From Xanthomonas melonis (GTDB lineage: Bacteria; Pseudomonadota; Gammaproteobacteria; Xanthomonadales; Xanthomonadaceae), in NCBI RefSeq assembly GCF_020783655.1, contig NZ_JAJGQH010000005.1:1-64000 (forward strand): a DNA stretch of 64,000 bases, read 5' to 3'. The notes under the pieces are model-generated. The model saw only the letters and a program-made list of their open reading frames with translations. It did no database searches and was not told the DNA's origin. Positions 1 to 9,885 of this stretch are shown piece after piece. Every line of letters begins with the position of its first letter. The stretch's first letter is position 1. Position numbers and translations under genes: made by a program.

Positions 1-81
1 CTCCTGGGGGCTGGGTTGGCTTGGTAACCCCCATCTTCCAGATCAGCCCCGGATGAACAACCTACTGAGAGATCACATCTA

Positions 82-172
82 GCCAATCCCTAATCCCCAA
101 TCCCCAATCCCCCAATCCCCCAATCCCGACGCTTGAGCGAATCCCCACTCCCGAATCCCGAATCCCGATAGC
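82..172. repeat. G-rich heptamer simple repeats
   Basis: The C-rich + strand repeats a unit close to CCCCAAT or CCCGAAT, so the - strand carries runs of GGGGATT or GGGATTC. Such heptamers are known to be enriched in Xanthomonas and can form G-quadruplexes. Similar blocks recur at about 4279-4405, 47574-47608 and 57308-57335. No gene is visible in bases 1-230. Confidence 0.75.
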
Positions 173-195
173 GCCCCCGATCAACCATAAAGCCC

Positions 196-223
196 TCAAG
201 TTTCCTGGCGGCGCTGTCGATAT
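196..223 (+). promoter_or_regulatory. candidate sigma-28 (FliA) promoter for cheV
   Basis: TCAAGTTT at 196-203 is followed after 12 bases by GTCGATAT at 216-223, close to the FliA consensus TAAAGTTT/GCCGATAA. The spacing (20 from T to G) is the same as in the better match before fliS. The predicted start of transcription falls almost on the cheV ATG, and no Shine-Dalgarno sequence is visible, so a nearly leaderless message is implied. This is a sequence match only. Confidence 0.3.
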
Positions 224-230
224 CTGCCCC

Positions 231-1175
231 ATGACCCACGATCTGCTCAACCGCATCGACCAGCGCACCCGCCTGGCTGGCCACAATCGACTGGCCCTGC
301 TGCTGTTCCGGCTGGGCGGACGCCAGCTTTTTGGCGTCAACGTCTTCAAGGTCCAGGAAGTGCTGCGCCGCCCGGAACTGTTCCAGGTGCCCGGTCTGCC
401 GAGCGAATTCGCCGGCGTGGCCGACGTGCGCGGGCGCTCGGTGCCGGTGCTGGACCTGGGCCTGGCCATCGGCCACCCGGAACGCGATTCGCACGCCGAA
501 AACGGCCCCGGCTATCTGGTGGTGGCCGAATTCAACCGCTCGGTCCAAGGCTTCCTGGTAAGCGGGGTGGAACGCATCGTCAATATCGCGGTGGAAGACA
601 TTCATCCGCCGCCGGAACTTGGCGCCGAAGCCACTTATTTGACGGCGGTGACGCGTTTTCAGGGCGAGCTGATCCAGGTCATCGACGTGGAAAGCGTGCT
701 GGCCGACATCGCCAAGGTCAGCAAGGACGTACAACTGGACCCCTCGCTGCAGCTGGTCGCCTACGACCGGCAGTTCCAGGTGCTGGTGGTGGACGATTCT
801 CGCGTAGCGCGCCAGCAGATCCGCAGCGTGCTCGACCAGCTCGGAGTGTCGGCCACCCTGCTCTCCGACGGCCGCCAGGCGCTGGACCACCTGCTGCAGG
901 TGGCCGCATCCGGCGAAAACCCGGCCGACCGCTACGCCATGGTCATTTCCGACATCGAGATGCCGGCCATGGACGGCTACACCCTGACGACGGAAATCCG
1001 GCGCACGCCAGGCCTGCAAGGGCTGTACGTGCTGCTGCACACCTCGCTGTCGGGCGTGTTCAACAACGCCATGGTCGAGCAGGTCGGCGCCAATGCCTTC
1101 GTGGCCAAATACAGCGCGCACGAACTGGCCGATTACGTGCTGGCCCGGCTGAAAGTGGTTGCCGAGGCGGCCTGA
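231..1175 (+). CDS. cheV: chemotaxis coupling protein CheV (CheW-receiver fusion)
   Basis: This 314-residue protein has the CheV architecture. A CheW-like domain at about residues 18-165 links chemoreceptors to CheA. A receiver domain at about 185-310 begins with the motif VLVVDDS, and its phospho-acceptor is Asp241 in the SDIEMP motif. It acts in the cytoplasm at receptor arrays, where phosphorylation is thought to tune adaptation. The length is normal. It is the first gene of the flagellar region and has 321 bases before flgB, so it is probably transcribed separately. ATG 231 is chosen because the CheW homology starts soon after it, although no ribosome-binding site is obvious. Confidence 0.93.
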   Translation: MTHDLLNRIDQRTRLAGHNRLALLLFRLGGRQLFGVNVFKVQEVLRRPELFQVPGLPSEFAGVADVRGRSVPVLDLGLAIGHPERDSHAENGPGYLVVAEFNRSVQGFLVSGVERIVNIAVEDIHPPPELGAEATYLTAVTRFQGELIQVIDVESVLADIAKVSKDVQLDPSLQLVAYDRQFQVLVVDDSRVARQQIRSVLDQLGVSATLLSDGRQALDHLLQVAASGENPADRYAMVISDIEMPAMDGYTLTTEIRRTPGLQGLYVLLHTSLSGVFNNAMVEQVGANAFVAKYSAHELADYVLARLKVVAEAA

Positions 1176-1448
1176 GCACACGTTTGGGCCGTGCAGTCGC
1201 TGAGCCGCGGGCGGAGCTCTCCCGCAACTGTTCCCGCAAAAAGGCGCCCGGTGGTGCAATTGCAGCGGCGTGAGCTTCCCCTCGCTAGGTCCTGATTCCT
1301 GCCAGACAGGCTTGCCGGCCGGCCTGCACATTGCATAGCTGATACCTGCAGCTGCCAACGGGCGACCTATGTCGCGATCTCTGCCGGGCAGGCCCGCTTT
1401 CCGCTGCTCCGGGCGCTCTCCCGGCGCGGCTCCTCCCCCACCTCGATT

Positions 1449-1464
1449 TGGCACAAACATTGCT
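1449..1464 (+). promoter_or_regulatory. sigma-54 promoter of the flgB unit
   Basis: TGGCACAAACATTGCT fits the -24/-12 consensus, with GG at 1450-1451, GC at 1462-1463 and exactly ten bases between. Transcription should start near 1475, leaving a leader of about 20 bases that contains GGGAG before the GTG of flgB. The rest of the cheV-flgB gap (1176-1448) holds no gene that I can support. Confidence 0.88.
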
Positions 1465-1496
1465 TTCTCCCTGGCAACACTTCGCGGGAGAGCACC

Positions 1497-1898
1497 GTGT
1501 CCAGTCCCTTCTCTTCATTCCTCGGCGTCCATGGCGACGCGTTGGCGCTGCGCGAGCAGCGCATGAAGCTCATTGCCAGCAATCTGAGCAATGTGGACAC
1601 CCCTGGCTACAAGGCCAAGGATCTCAACTTCGAAGCGGCGCTGAAGTCGGCCCAGGGCGTGCAGGACGGCGGCCTGATGCAGGCCACCGATGCCAAGCAC
1701 TATGAAGTGGGCGGCACGGCCGGGCTCAACCCGTTCCAGATCACCCGCGAAGCCGACCAGCCCAGCCTGGACGGCAACACCGTCGATCCCGACGCCGAAC
1801 GCGCCGCCTACGGCCGTGCCGCGCTGGAATACCGCGCGTCGCTGAGCTTCCTCGAATCCAAGGTGCGCTCGATGCTCACCGCGATCACGGGCCAATAA
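1497..1898 (+). CDS. flgB: flagellar proximal rod protein FlgB
   Basis: FlgB forms part of the proximal rod of the basal body. The 133-residue protein has the rod-family N-terminal helix motif (ASNLSNVDTPGYKA, residues 24-37) and a C-terminal helix ending in SMLTAITGQ. The length is typical. The start is GTG 1497, supported by GGGAG a few bases upstream and by the family N-terminus, which has no earlier ATG. It is the first gene of the flgBCDEF unit, directly behind the sigma-54 element, and is followed by flgC after three bases. Export would be through the flagellar type III apparatus. Confidence 0.96.
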   Translation: MSSPFSSFLGVHGDALALREQRMKLIASNLSNVDTPGYKAKDLNFEAALKSAQGVQDGGLMQATDAKHYEVGGTAGLNPFQITREADQPSLDGNTVDPDAERAAYGRAALEYRASLSFLESKVRSMLTAITGQ

Positions 1899-1901
1899 GT
1901 C

Positions 1902-2309
1902 ATGAGCAACCTTCCCATTTTCGATGTGGCCGGTTCGGCGCTGCATGCGCAGTCGGTGCGCCTGAGCACCATCGCCTCCAACCTGGCCAACGCCGATTCG
2001 GTGGCCGGTTCGGCCGAAGCCACCTACAAGCCGATCGAGCCAATCTTCCAGGCCCAGCAAAGCCGCCAGGACCCCAGCCTGACCTCGGTGAACGTCAAGG
2101 AAATCACCACCACCAATGCACCGCCGATCCGGCGCTACGAACCCGGCCACCCGCTGGCCGATGCCGATGGCTACGTGTTCTCGCCCGACGTGGATCCGGT
2201 CTCGCAGATGGTCAACATGATTTCCGCCTCGCGCAACTACCAGGCCGGCGTGGAAATGCTCAACACCGCCAAGGAACTGGCACTCGCGACCCTGACCATG
2301 GGCCGCTGA
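1902..2309 (+). CDS. flgC: flagellar proximal rod protein FlgC
   Basis: FlgC is the second proximal rod subunit. The 135-residue product carries the conserved N-terminal motif IASNLANADS and the family C-terminal helix with MVNMISASRNYQA, which packs in the rod. Length matches the family. It starts three bases after flgB, so translation is probably coupled. Nothing unusual was seen. Confidence 0.97.
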   Translation: MSNLPIFDVAGSALHAQSVRLSTIASNLANADSVAGSAEATYKPIEPIFQAQQSRQDPSLTSVNVKEITTTNAPPIRRYEPGHPLADADGYVFSPDVDPVSQMVNMISASRNYQAGVEMLNTAKELALATLTMGR

Positions 2310-2347
2310 TCCGTCCCTAGCTGACCCATACCCACGGAATCTTCCAG

Positions 2348-3013
2348 ATGAGCACGATCGGCAGCGATCTCTACAAGAGCCTCGGCCTGACCAGCAGCAG
2401 CACCGTCGCCAAGAAGGAGGAAGCACTCGGCCAGGCCGACTTCCTCAAACTGATGACCGAGCAGCTGCAGCATCAGGACCCACTCAAACCCATGGAAAAC
2501 AGCGCGTTCCTGGGCCAGCTGGCGCAGTTCTCCACGGTGCAGGGCATCGGCGACCTCAATACCAAGGTCGGCGATTTCTCCGCGTCGATGAGCAACGACC
2601 AGGTGCTCAAGGGCGCCGCACTGGTGGGTCACAACGTGCTGGTGCCCTCGCCGCAGGTGGCCATCGACGCCACCGGCTCGAGCAAGGGCGTGGTGTCCTC
2701 CACTGCCGCCGGCACGGTCAATTTCGAGATCACCGATGCCAACGGCACCTTCGTCAAGCAGATCAGCGTGCCCTCGGCAGCGCCCGGTGAGGTGGCCTTC
2801 GCCTGGGACGGCACAGACGCCAACGGCAATCGCATGCCCGCAGGCAAGTACGGCATTACCGCAACCCAGACCGATACCACCGGTGCCAAGAGCAAACTGC
2901 CCACCTATGTCGACGCACCGGTGGACAGCGTCACCATCGGCGCCAAGGGCCTGTACCTCAACCTGACGGGGCTCGGTACCGCCCCGCTCGCCAACGTGCT
3001 CCGCATCAGCTGA
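2348..3013 (+). CDS. flgD: hook-capping protein FlgD
   Basis: FlgD is the scaffold that caps the growing hook and is later replaced. The 221-residue protein shows the conserved N-terminal block (about residues 30-60: ADFLKLMTEQLQHQDPL, then GQLAQFSTVQGI). It is followed by a FlgD immunoglobulin-like/tudor region with GEVAFAWDGTDANGN near residues 145-160. Length is typical. ATG 2348 lies 38 bases after flgC. It belongs to the same unit as flgE, the protein whose assembly it guides. Confidence 0.97.
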   Translation: MSTIGSDLYKSLGLTSSSTVAKKEEALGQADFLKLMTEQLQHQDPLKPMENSAFLGQLAQFSTVQGIGDLNTKVGDFSASMSNDQVLKGAALVGHNVLVPSPQVAIDATGSSKGVVSSTAAGTVNFEITDANGTFVKQISVPSAAPGEVAFAWDGTDANGNRMPAGKYGITATQTDTTGAKSKLPTYVDAPVDSVTIGAKGLYLNLTGLGTAPLANVLRIS

Positions 3014-3044
3014 GCCGGCAACCGACACTCAAAGGAATACATCC

Positions 3045-4268
3045 ATGTCTTTCAATACTTCGTTGTCCGGCATCACCGCAGCCAATGCCGACCTGAACGT
3101 CACCTCCAACAACATCGCCAACGTCAACACCACCGGGTTCAAGGAATCGCGCGCCGAATTCGCCGACATGTTCCAGAGCACCAGCTACGGCCTGTCGCGC
3201 AACGCGGTGGGTTCGGGCGTGCGGGTCAGCAACGTGGCGCAGCAGTTCTCGCAGGGCAATATCGACCCCACCGGGCGCAGCCTGGACCTGGCGGTCTCCG
3301 GCGAGGGCTTTTTCACCGTCTCGTCCAACGGCGCCAAGATGTTCACCCGTGCCGGCAACTTCCAGACCGACGCCAACGGCTATGTCATCAACCCGCAGGG
3401 CGCGCGCCTGCAGGTGTTCGCCCCCAACCCCAGTGGCAACGGCTTCGACGTGGGCCGCCTGTCGGACCTGCAGTTGCTGACCACCGACAGCCCGCCCAAG
3501 TCGACCTCCACGGTCAATCTGGCCTTCACCCTGCCCGGCAATGCCACGTCCCCGACGGTGACCCCGTTCAACCCGGCCGACGACAAGACCTATAGCCACT
3601 CCACCGGCGGCATCAATGTCTACGACTCGCTGGGCGTCAGCCACGTGCAGACCTCGTATTTCGTCAAGACCGCCAACCCGAACGAGTGGCAGGTGCACAA
3701 CTATGTGGACGGCGCGGCGGTCGGTGCGCCGACCACGCTGCAGTTCTCCAACACCGGCGCGCTGACCACGCCGGCCAACGGCATCATCGCGATGGACCCG
3801 TTCACCCCGAGCACCGGCGCCGGCGTGCTGAACATGCAGCTCAACGTCAGCGGCTCGACCCAGTACGGCGAAGCGTTCGCACTGCGCGACACCCGCCAGG
3901 ACGGCTACGCCAGCGGCAAGCTCAACGAGATCAGCATCGACACCAGCGGCGTGGTGTTCGCGCGTTACTCCAACGGCGCCGACAAGCCGCTGGGCCAAGT
4001 CGCGCTGAGCAGCTTCGTCAATCCCCAGGGCCTGCAGTCGCAGGGCAACAACATGTGGGCCGAAAGCTACACCTCCGGCGCCCCTCGCACCGGTGCACCG
4101 GATACCTCGGACCTGGGCCAGATCGAGTCGGGCTCGCTGGAATCCTCCACCGTGGACCTGACCGAGCAGCTGGTGAACATGATCGTGGCCCAGCGCAACT
4201 TCCAGGCCAACTCGCAGATGATCTCGACCCAGGATCAGGTCACCCAGACCATCATCAATATTCGGTAA
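3045..4268 (+). CDS. flgE: flagellar hook protein FlgE
   Basis: FlgE polymerises to form the hook. The 407-residue sequence has the axial-protein N-terminal motif (SNNIANVNTTGFKESRAEF, about residues 25-43). A central variable domain covers roughly 145-330, and the C-terminal helix contains VDLTEQLVNMIVAQRNFQAN. Length is normal for gamma-proteobacteria. An AGGAAT ribosome-binding site precedes ATG 3045. Just downstream, at 4279-4300, the G-rich heptamer motif (GATTGGGGATT) appears on the + strand. Confidence 0.97.
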   Translation: MSFNTSLSGITAANADLNVTSNNIANVNTTGFKESRAEFADMFQSTSYGLSRNAVGSGVRVSNVAQQFSQGNIDPTGRSLDLAVSGEGFFTVSSNGAKMFTRAGNFQTDANGYVINPQGARLQVFAPNPSGNGFDVGRLSDLQLLTTDSPPKSTSTVNLAFTLPGNATSPTVTPFNPADDKTYSHSTGGINVYDSLGVSHVQTSYFVKTANPNEWQVHNYVDGAAVGAPTTLQFSNTGALTTPANGIIAMDPFTPSTGAGVLNMQLNVSGSTQYGEAFALRDTRQDGYASGKLNEISIDTSGVVFARYSNGADKPLGQVALSSFVNPQGLQSQGNNMWAESYTSGAPRTGAPDTSDLGQIESGSLESSTVDLTEQLVNMIVAQRNFQANSQMISTQDQVTQTIINIR

Positions 4269-4410
4269 GCCGGGAGGGGTGATTGGGGATTAGGGATTGG
4301 CAAAAGCTGGCATCACGAGCAGTGGATGCCAGCAGCCGCCCTCATCCTTACCGCCAGCAACAGCCCGCTTTTACGAATCCCGATTCTCGAATTCCCAATC
4401 CCGGTGCCCC

Positions 4411-5166
4411 ATGGACAAAGCCCTCTACGTTGCGATGACCGGTGCCCGCGCCTCCCTGCAGGCGCAGAGCACCGTGTCGCACAATCTCGCCAATGTCGAT
4501 ACGGTGGGATTCAAGGCTGCGCTGGCCAATACCGAAGCGTTCAAGATCCAGGGCAAGGGATATCCGTCGCGGATCGATGCCTTGCACGTGGACCAGGGCT
4601 TCGACCGCAGCCAGGGCCACCAGAAGGTCACCGGCAATCCGCTGGACGTGTCGCTGCAGCAGGACCGCTGGCTGGCGGTGCAATCGCCCGACGGCAGCGA
4701 GGCCTACACCCGCAATGGCGAACTGGCGCTCACCGCCAATGGCCAGCTGGTCACCGCCAACGGGCATGCGGTGCTGGATGAGGGCGGCAACCCGATGACC
4801 ATCCCGCCGCACCAGGCGATGGAGATCGGCAGCGACGGCAGCATTTCGATCATCCCGCAGGGCGAAGGTCCGCAGACCATGGCCATCGTCGGCAGGATGA
4901 AGGTGGTCGACGCCCCCGCCGACCGTTTGACGCGGCGCCCGGACGGGCTGATGCGCAACACCAGCACCGACCCGGCACAGGCCTTCGCGCTGGCCACCGG
5001 CAAGACCGTCAACAGCGGCATGCTGGAGGGCAGCAACGTGGACGCGGCCGGTGCGCTGGTGGAAATGATCCAGCTGCAGCGGCAGTTCGAAATGCAGGTC
5101 AAGATCATCAAGAACGGCGACGACAACGCGCAATCGTCCAATTCGCTGCTACGGGTGAGCGGCTAA
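4411..5166 (+). CDS. flgF: distal/proximal rod protein FlgF
   Basis: FlgF is a rod component located between FlgC and FlgG. The 251-residue form starting at ATG 4411 (MDKALYVAMTGA) matches the family N-terminus and length. An upstream in-frame extension to 4297 runs through heptamer repeats and is rejected. The protein has the motif SHNLANVDTVGFKA and the C-terminal helix VEMIQLQRQFEMQ. It is the last gene of the flgBCDEF unit. About 860 non-coding bases separate it from flgG, unlike enteric bacteria where flgF and flgG adjoin. Confidence 0.95.
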   Translation: MDKALYVAMTGARASLQAQSTVSHNLANVDTVGFKAALANTEAFKIQGKGYPSRIDALHVDQGFDRSQGHQKVTGNPLDVSLQQDRWLAVQSPDGSEAYTRNGELALTANGQLVTANGHAVLDEGGNPMTIPPHQAMEIGSDGSISIIPQGEGPQTMAIVGRMKVVDAPADRLTRRPDGLMRNTSTDPAQAFALATGKTVNSGMLEGSNVDAAGALVEMIQLQRQFEMQVKIIKNGDDNAQSSNSLLRVSG

Positions 5167-5390
5167 GAGCGGCTAACAGTCGGCTTGCCGCTCTGCCAAT
5201 CACCTGGATGGCGGCCGCCAGGGAGACATGGCTGCCATCTCGTTTGGCTTCAGCGGTCCCGTGGGTGGTTCGTACGCGATTGACGCTGACTGGAGATGGT
5301 GTGACGGCCGGGTGCGGGTGGCGACGCTGTTGCTCTGAACTTTCCCTGCGGATTTGCTGCAGAGCGGCTGGTCTGTGGCTTGGTTGCAGG

Positions 5391-5715
5391 GCCCTTGCCC
5401 GCCCACCATCGCAGGACACGCCGCAAGTACGTCCTTGTAGGCTCTTACGCGGCATCCATGCCGCGTAAGGTCCCGCGACGGTGAGCGGGCAAGGACCATC
5501 GAAGGTGGTCGGTGCGCAAGACGCAAACAATGAAGGCGCACCCCATCATCTTCTCGATGCAAGCCGAGCGATGGACAAGCTTTGAGACAGCAACCGACAA
5601 ACTCTCTGGTGCGGTGTCATCGCCGATTGCGGGACCGTGTGGCGGCATGGATGCCGCCACCGAGCCTACAGGGACGTACTTGCGGCGTGTCCCGCGAGCG
5701 GTGAGGACACCGCAC
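5391..5715. repeat. REP-like inverted repeat pair in the flgF-flgG gap
   Basis: A 31-base block at about 5412-5442 (GGACACGCCGCAAGTACGTC and onward) recurs in inverted orientation at about 5666-5696 with one mismatch. Each copy adjoins its own hairpin: TTACGCGGCAT/ATGCCGCGTAA at 5450-5471 and GTGGCGGCAT/ATGCCGCCAC at 5640-5661. This resembles dispersed palindromic elements of xanthomonads. The remaining gap, 5167-5390 and 5716-5962, shows no convincing gene. The short open frames there lack ribosome-binding sites and family resemblance. Confidence 0.7.
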
Positions 5716-5962
5716 GCTCGACCGATCAGGCTGTTGACTGCGTGGCAATGCCAGCGGGCAAATCCCAAGAACCTTTCCGGACGCAGCACCAAGGGTTCAC
5801 ACGTCGTCTAACACATCGCTGACCGGCAGACGATTTACCGCGCCCGCCACGCCGCTCAGGTTTCCACCGCTTCCGTCTGGCCGCTGCCGGCCCTGCCCGC
5901 CCAGGCCGCCGCGCCCGCTCCGCGTGACCCACCGCACACCCGGCAGAAATCCGACGCGGATT

Positions 5963-5978
5963 TGGCACGCCACGTGCA
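5963..5978 (+). promoter_or_regulatory. sigma-54 promoter of the flgG unit
   Basis: TGGCACGCCACGTGCA has GG at 5964-5965 and GC at 5976-5977 with ten bases between. The predicted start of transcription is near 5989, about 42 bases before flgG. It makes flgGHIJKL a separate unit from flgBCDEF. Confidence 0.85.
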
Positions 5979-6030
5979 TCTACCCGCCCGTACCCGGAAC
6001 ACATCCGCGGGTCTAACGAGGAATCGGGTC

Positions 6031-6816
6031 ATGAATCAGGCTTTGTGGGTCGCCAAAACCGGACTGGATGCGCAGCAGACGCGCATGTCGGTCATTTCCA
6101 ACAACCTGGCCAACACCAATACCACCGGCTTCAAGCGCGACCGTGCCGCGTTCGAGGACTTGCTGTACCAACAGGTGCGTGCACCGGGCGGCTCGACCTC
6201 GGCGCAGACGCAGCTGCCGACCGGCCTGCAGCTGGGCACCGGCGTGCGCGTGGTCTCCACCTTCAAGGGCTTCGACCAGGGCAGCCAGCAGCAGACCGGC
6301 CGCGCGCTGGACGTGATGGTCAACGGCCGCGGCTTCTTCGAAGTGCAGATGCCCGACGGCACCTCCGCCTACACCCGCGACGGCACCTTCCAGATCAATG
6401 CGCAGGGCGAGCTGGTCACCAACAGCGGCTACCCGCTGCAGCCGGGCATCCAGATTCCCGAGGGCGCGCAGTCGCTGACCATCGGCAACGACGGCACCAT
6501 CAGCGTGACCCTGGCCGGCCAGGCCGCGGCTCAGGAAATCGGTGCGCTGACCCTGACCGACTTCATCAACCCCTCGGGCCTGCAGGCCAAGGGCGAAAAC
6601 CTGTTCGTCGAGACCACCGCGTCGGGCCCCGCGCAGAACGGCAGCCCCGGTCTCAACGGCCTGGGCACCACCGTGCAGGGCGCGCTGGAAGGCAGCAACG
6701 TCAATACCGTGGAAGAGCTGGTGAGCATGATCGAAACCCAGCGCGCCTACGAAATGAACGCCAAGGCCATCTCCACCACCGACTCGATGCTCGGCTACTT
6801 GAACAACAACGTCTGA
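6031..6816 (+). CDS. flgG: distal rod protein FlgG
   Basis: FlgG forms the distal rod. ATG 6031 (MNQALWVAKTGLDAQ) gives 261 residues, the usual length. An in-frame extension upstream would run through the sigma-54 promoter and is rejected. The motif SNNLANTNTTGFKRDRAAFE lies at about residues 22-41 and the C-terminal helix VEELVSMIETQRAYEMN near 227-243. It is first in the flgGHIJKL unit and is followed 38 bases later by flgH. Confidence 0.97.
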   Translation: MNQALWVAKTGLDAQQTRMSVISNNLANTNTTGFKRDRAAFEDLLYQQVRAPGGSTSAQTQLPTGLQLGTGVRVVSTFKGFDQGSQQQTGRALDVMVNGRGFFEVQMPDGTSAYTRDGTFQINAQGELVTNSGYPLQPGIQIPEGAQSLTIGNDGTISVTLAGQAAAQEIGALTLTDFINPSGLQAKGENLFVETTASGPAQNGSPGLNGLGTTVQGALEGSNVNTVEELVSMIETQRAYEMNAKAISTTDSMLGYLNNNV

Positions 6817-6854
6817 TCGGCCCGCCGCTCACCGACCTCTCAGGAATCCACGCC

Positions 6855-8676
<1,822 letters not shown>

Positions 8677-8677
8677 C

Positions 8678-9874
8678 ATGCGTATCGCAGCCTCGCCCAT
8701 TGATCTCAACCCGAGCACCAAGGCCGATCCCGCCAAGATCGACAAGGTCTCCCGTCAGCTCGAAGGACAGTTCGCGCAGATGCTGGTCAAGAGCATGCGC
8801 GATGCGAGCTCCGGCGACCCGATGTTTCCGGGCGAAAACCAGATGTTCCGCGAGATGTACGACCAGCAGATGGCCAAGGCGTTGACCGAGGGCAAGGGGC
8901 TGGGGCTGTCGGCGATGATCGCCAAGCAGTTGGGCGGCCAGACCGGCGGCCCGGCGTTGAACACCGCGTTGAACACCGCCGAGGCGGCCAAGGCGTACGC
9001 CCTGGTTGCCGGCAAGCGCGACGCCTCGTTGCCGCTGCCCGCGCGCGATGGCGCGGCAGGCGGTGTCGGTGCGGCGATCGGTAGCGCCGTCGGTGCGGCT
9101 GCAGGACTCGGCACCGGTGGCCTGAGCGGCATCGGCATGAGCCAGGTGCTGGACCTGATCGCCGGGCGCACCGGCGGTGGCGAGTCCGGCGGCGACGATG
9201 CGGCTGCGCTGAGCTGGCCCTCGGCCAACGACCGCTGGACCGACGTGGCCGCCAGCGACGCGGCCGACGCCAACGCCGCGGTCACCGCGAGCGCCGCCAG
9301 CAGCGCCGCCGCCAGCCTGGGCGAGCGCACCCCGGAAGGCTTCGTCGCCAAGATCTGGACGCATGCCCAGAAGGCCGCGCGCGAACTGGGCGTGGACCCG
9401 CGCGCCCTGGTGGCGCAGGCCGCGCTGGAAACCGGCTGGGGCCGCCGCGGCATCGGCAACGGCAACGGCGGCGATTCCAACAACCTGTTCGGGATCAAGG
9501 CCACCGGCTGGAACGGCGCCAGGGTCACCACCGGCACCCACGAGTACGTCAACGGCGTCAAGACCACCGAGACCGCCGATTTCCGCGCCTACGGCTCGGC
9601 CGAGGAGAGCTTCGCCGACTACGTGCGGCTGCTGAAGAACAACAGCCGCTACCAGCCGGCACTGCGCGCCGGCACCGACATCCGCGGTTTTGCACGCGGC
9701 TTGCAACAGGCTGGCTACGCCACCGATCCGGGCTATGCGGCCAAGATCGCGGCGATCGCCAACGGTCCGACCATCGACCGTGCGGTGGCCGCGATCGGCA
9801 ACGCGGCGGCCGATCTGTCCAACCGCTATGCCAGCACCGCCGAACCGGCCGGGTTCGGCACCCTTCGTCGCTGA
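8678..9874 (+). CDS. flgJ: FlgJ rod scaffold and peptidoglycan hydrolase
   Basis: FlgJ helps rod assembly and opens the murein layer. Residues 1-95 are the rod-capping domain (SRQLEGQFAQMLVKSMRDAS). Residues about 110-215 are a Gly/Ala-rich linker that makes this 398-residue protein longer than the enteric form of about 313. Residues about 220-385 are a glucosaminidase (GH73-like) domain, with the putative catalytic Glu in AALETGWG and the motif NNLFGIKA. The dual-domain form is usual in gamma-proteobacteria; the long linker is the notable part. Confidence 0.95.
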   Translation: MRIAASPIDLNPSTKADPAKIDKVSRQLEGQFAQMLVKSMRDASSGDPMFPGENQMFREMYDQQMAKALTEGKGLGLSAMIAKQLGGQTGGPALNTALNTAEAAKAYALVAGKRDASLPLPARDGAAGGVGAAIGSAVGAAAGLGTGGLSGIGMSQVLDLIAGRTGGGESGGDDAAALSWPSANDRWTDVAASDAADANAAVTASAASSAAASLGERTPEGFVAKIWTHAQKAARELGVDPRALVAQAALETGWGRRGIGNGNGGDSNNLFGIKATGWNGARVTTGTHEYVNGVKTTETADFRAYGSAEESFADYVRLLKNNSRYQPALRAGTDIRGFARGLQQAGYATDPGYAAKIAAIANGPTIDRAVAAIGNAAADLSNRYASTAEPAGFGTLRR

Positions 9875-9885
9875 GGTAAACGCCC

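Noticed and set aside
1249-1264. Second sigma-54 element before flgB
   Set aside because: GG and GC have the right spacing and TTGCA is present, but the -24 half (GGTGG) lacks the conserved CAC. The element at 1449 is far better and closer to flgB.
4297-4410. N-terminal extension of FlgF
   Set aside because: The extra codons run through heptamer repeats and have no counterpart in the family; ATG 4411 matches the conserved N-terminus.
5512-5811. 99-codon open frame between flgF and flgG
   Set aside because: It lies across the inverted repeat pair, has no ribosome-binding site and no recognisable domain.
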